This document shows positions 62,938-64,000 of a stretch of 64,000 nt of DNA, in pieces. The stretch is from assembly GCF_000311785.1 (NCBI RefSeq), contig NZ_HE978541.1:49895-113894 (forward strand). Direction: 5' to 3'. This stretch comes from Brevibacillus massiliensis (GTDB lineage: Bacteria; Bacillota; Bacilli; Brevibacillales; Brevibacillaceae). The position numbers and the translations under genes were made by a program. The stretch's first letter is position 1. Every line of letters starts with the position of its first letter. Below the pieces are notes generated by a model that saw nothing but the letters and a program-made list of their open reading frames with translations, searched no databases and was not told the origin of the DNA.

Positions 62938-63501
62938 GTGTCGGAAGCGTTTCAAGGACAAAAACTTCGGACGATTCGCAAGCAGCGGGGACTTACAATG
63001 CAGCAATTGGCGGATGCGGCCGGTGTCAGTACGGGACAGATCAGCCAGATTGAGCGCGGCCAGGTGATCCCGACATTGGTGCTGTTTTGGAAATTGTGCA
63101 AAGTGCTGGACGTCCCCTTGCATTATTTTTTCGAGGACGATTCGGCCGAGGATGAGCAGATCGTCGTCCGCCGCAATCAGCGGAAGCAGATTCACTTTCC
63201 CAATTCCAACGTCGTCTATCACTCGCTGCTCCCCCATAACAGGGGAGAAATCGACTTTTTGCTGATCGAGATCCAACCTGGCGAGATGCATGAGAAGGAG
63301 CAGCAGGTGTCCCACGGGGGCGAGGAGTGCGGGATCGTGCAAAAGGGGCAGCTAACCGTGCTTCTGGGAGAGAGAAAACACGTACTGGAAGCCGGTGACA
63401 GCATCTATTTCCAATCTTCGATACCGCACCGGTTTATCAACGAAGGAACCGAGACGTCCGTGTCGATCTGGGCGATGACGCAGCCGAAGAAATCGGGATG
63501 A
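62938..63501 (+). CDS. XRE-cupin transcriptional regulator
   Basis: A 187-residue regulator with an N-terminal helix-turn-helix (LRTIRKQRGLTMQQLADAAGVSTGQISQIERGQVIPTLVLFWKLCKVLDVPL) and a C-terminal cupin domain (GEMHEKEQQVSHGGEECGIVQKGQL...GDSIYFQSSIPHRF). Such proteins sense a small molecule and often control the operon they end. GTG 62938 follows GGGAGAGG; a GTG at 62896 overlapping the M81 stop is the alternative. Probably autoregulates the permease operon. Confidence 0.9.
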   Translation: MSEAFQGQKLRTIRKQRGLTMQQLADAAGVSTGQISQIERGQVIPTLVLFWKLCKVLDVPLHYFFEDDSAEDEQIVVRRNQRKQIHFPNSNVVYHSLLPHNRGEIDFLLIEIQPGEMHEKEQQVSHGGEECGIVQKGQLTVLLGERKHVLEAGDSIYFQSSIPHRFINEGTETSVSIWAMTQPKKSG

Positions 63502-63522
63502 ACAGCTTGAAAATAGCAGAGG

Positions 63523-63561
63523 AAGGAGGAACCGGCCAGACAAGGCTGGTTCCTCCTTTTT
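63523..63561 (+). terminator. Rho-independent terminator of the hydantoin-like operon
   Basis: AAGGAGGAACC (63523-63533) pairs perfectly with GGTTCCTCCTT (63548-63558), then TTT. Confidence 0.92.
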
Positions 63562-63683
63562 GATTTGCGGACCCTTTTTGAATTGATGGTCAAACGACAG
63601 AAATAGCCGATAGATTTGATGTAATAGAGAAGATGGAAGTTGTGACAAGTCTCTTGTTATAACAAAAGTAAGGGAGGGATTGA

Positions 63684-63967
63684 CATGCTGTGGGATGAAG
63701 TACGTAAATGGAATACTATGAAATTGAATGACACAAAAGGACTTACATGCCGCAATAACCCTCTCATACAAAGGAAAAATCACGAAAATCGAAAACGTTA
63801 TTGTAGATACAGGGGCCGCACATACGCTTATTTCTGCTGATGCCGTGTTTGATTCAGGGATTTTTGCTGCCCCGGAGGATGAGTTAACCGTCATGAGCGG
63901 TATCGGCGGTGAAGACTTCGCTTTTAGAAAAGTGGTTGATCGGGTAGAGTTTGCTGCATTGGAATGA
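63684..63967 (+). pseudogene. Retropepsin-like aspartyl protease gene with a frameshift
   Basis: A good ribosome binding site (AAGGGAGGG) precedes ATG 63684, whose frame includes MKLNDTKGLT (from 63718) but then runs into nonsense. Another frame, from about 63747, gives AAITLSYKGKITKIENVIVDTGAAHTLISADAVFD with the aspartyl-protease motif VDTGAAHTL. It ends at a TGA at 63965-63967, short of the usual 115-125 residues. A 1-2 base indel near 63747 would join the two parts. It could be a pseudogene or a sequencing error; the window ends soon after. Confidence 0.6.
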
Positions 63968-64000
63968 GAGGGACTGCCTCAAACGTGCGTAATCCGCGAG

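Overview
The window reads as the chromosome of a spore-forming member of the Bacillales, most like Brevibacillus or another Paenibacillaceae. The evidence is a spoVR gene at the left edge, strong AGGAGG-type ribosome binding sites with frequent GTG and TTG starts, lipoprotein-type solute-binding proteins, and the ywrC-ywrB-ywrA-ywrD arrangement known from Bacillus subtilis. I saw no rRNA, tRNA or CRISPR array.

Left part (1-23.5 kb). After spoVR come a panE-like reductase and a sigma-54 activator (regulator 1). A -24/-12 promoter and a sigma-70-type promoter precede a cluster that looks built to import and activate a carboxylic acid: SDR dehydrogenase, acyl-CoA ligase, a complete LIV-type ABC transporter (two permeases, two ATPases, binding lipoprotein), acyl-CoA dehydrogenase and quinone oxidoreductase. 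Two similar TetR-type palindromes lie in front of the SDR and the ligase. Next is a peptide-use operon (M42 aminopeptidase plus a five-gene Dpp/Opp-type ABC transporter), an FMN reductase with an operator-like palindrome, and an MFS exporter.

Middle (23.5-34.6 kb). About 2.6 kb is a row of broken genes: frameshifted amino-acid ABC binding protein and permease, a nitrilase fragment, a TRAP permease tail and an ABC ATPase tail. Then come a FAH-family hydrolase with a VOC protein, an IclR regulator, shikimate kinase, the ywrC-ywrB-ywrA-ywrD group (Lrp regulator, split chromate transporter, gamma-glutamyltransferase-like enzyme) and a HipA-like kinase.

Sigma-54 catabolic operon (34.6-46 kb). A decayed IS3-family element precedes a sigma-54 activator that lacks a sensor domain (regulator 2). 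Palindromic sites and a near-consensus -24/-12 promoter follow, then a LIV-type ABC transporter interleaved with an unusual ureohydrolase, an L-2-amino-thiazoline-4-carboxylate hydrolase family protein and a glutaminase. A chemoreceptor lies directly downstream. I infer uptake and nitrogen release from an amidino- or cyclic-amidine-type compound. This is the best candidate here for an undescribed system.

Right part (46-64 kb). An intact ECF sigma/anti-sigma pair faces a decayed one. IS21-family debris follows, then an AT-rich signalling island (two XRE regulators, PAS protein, CheY-like receiver, FapA-type protein, broken HD-GYP gene) and a polysaccharide deacetylase. The last operon couples an NCS1 permease to an S-methyl-thiohydantoin desulfurase-family protein, a hydantoinase/oxoprolinase-family protein, an M81 peptidase-family protein and an XRE-cupin regulator. 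The window ends in a frameshifted aspartyl-protease-like gene.
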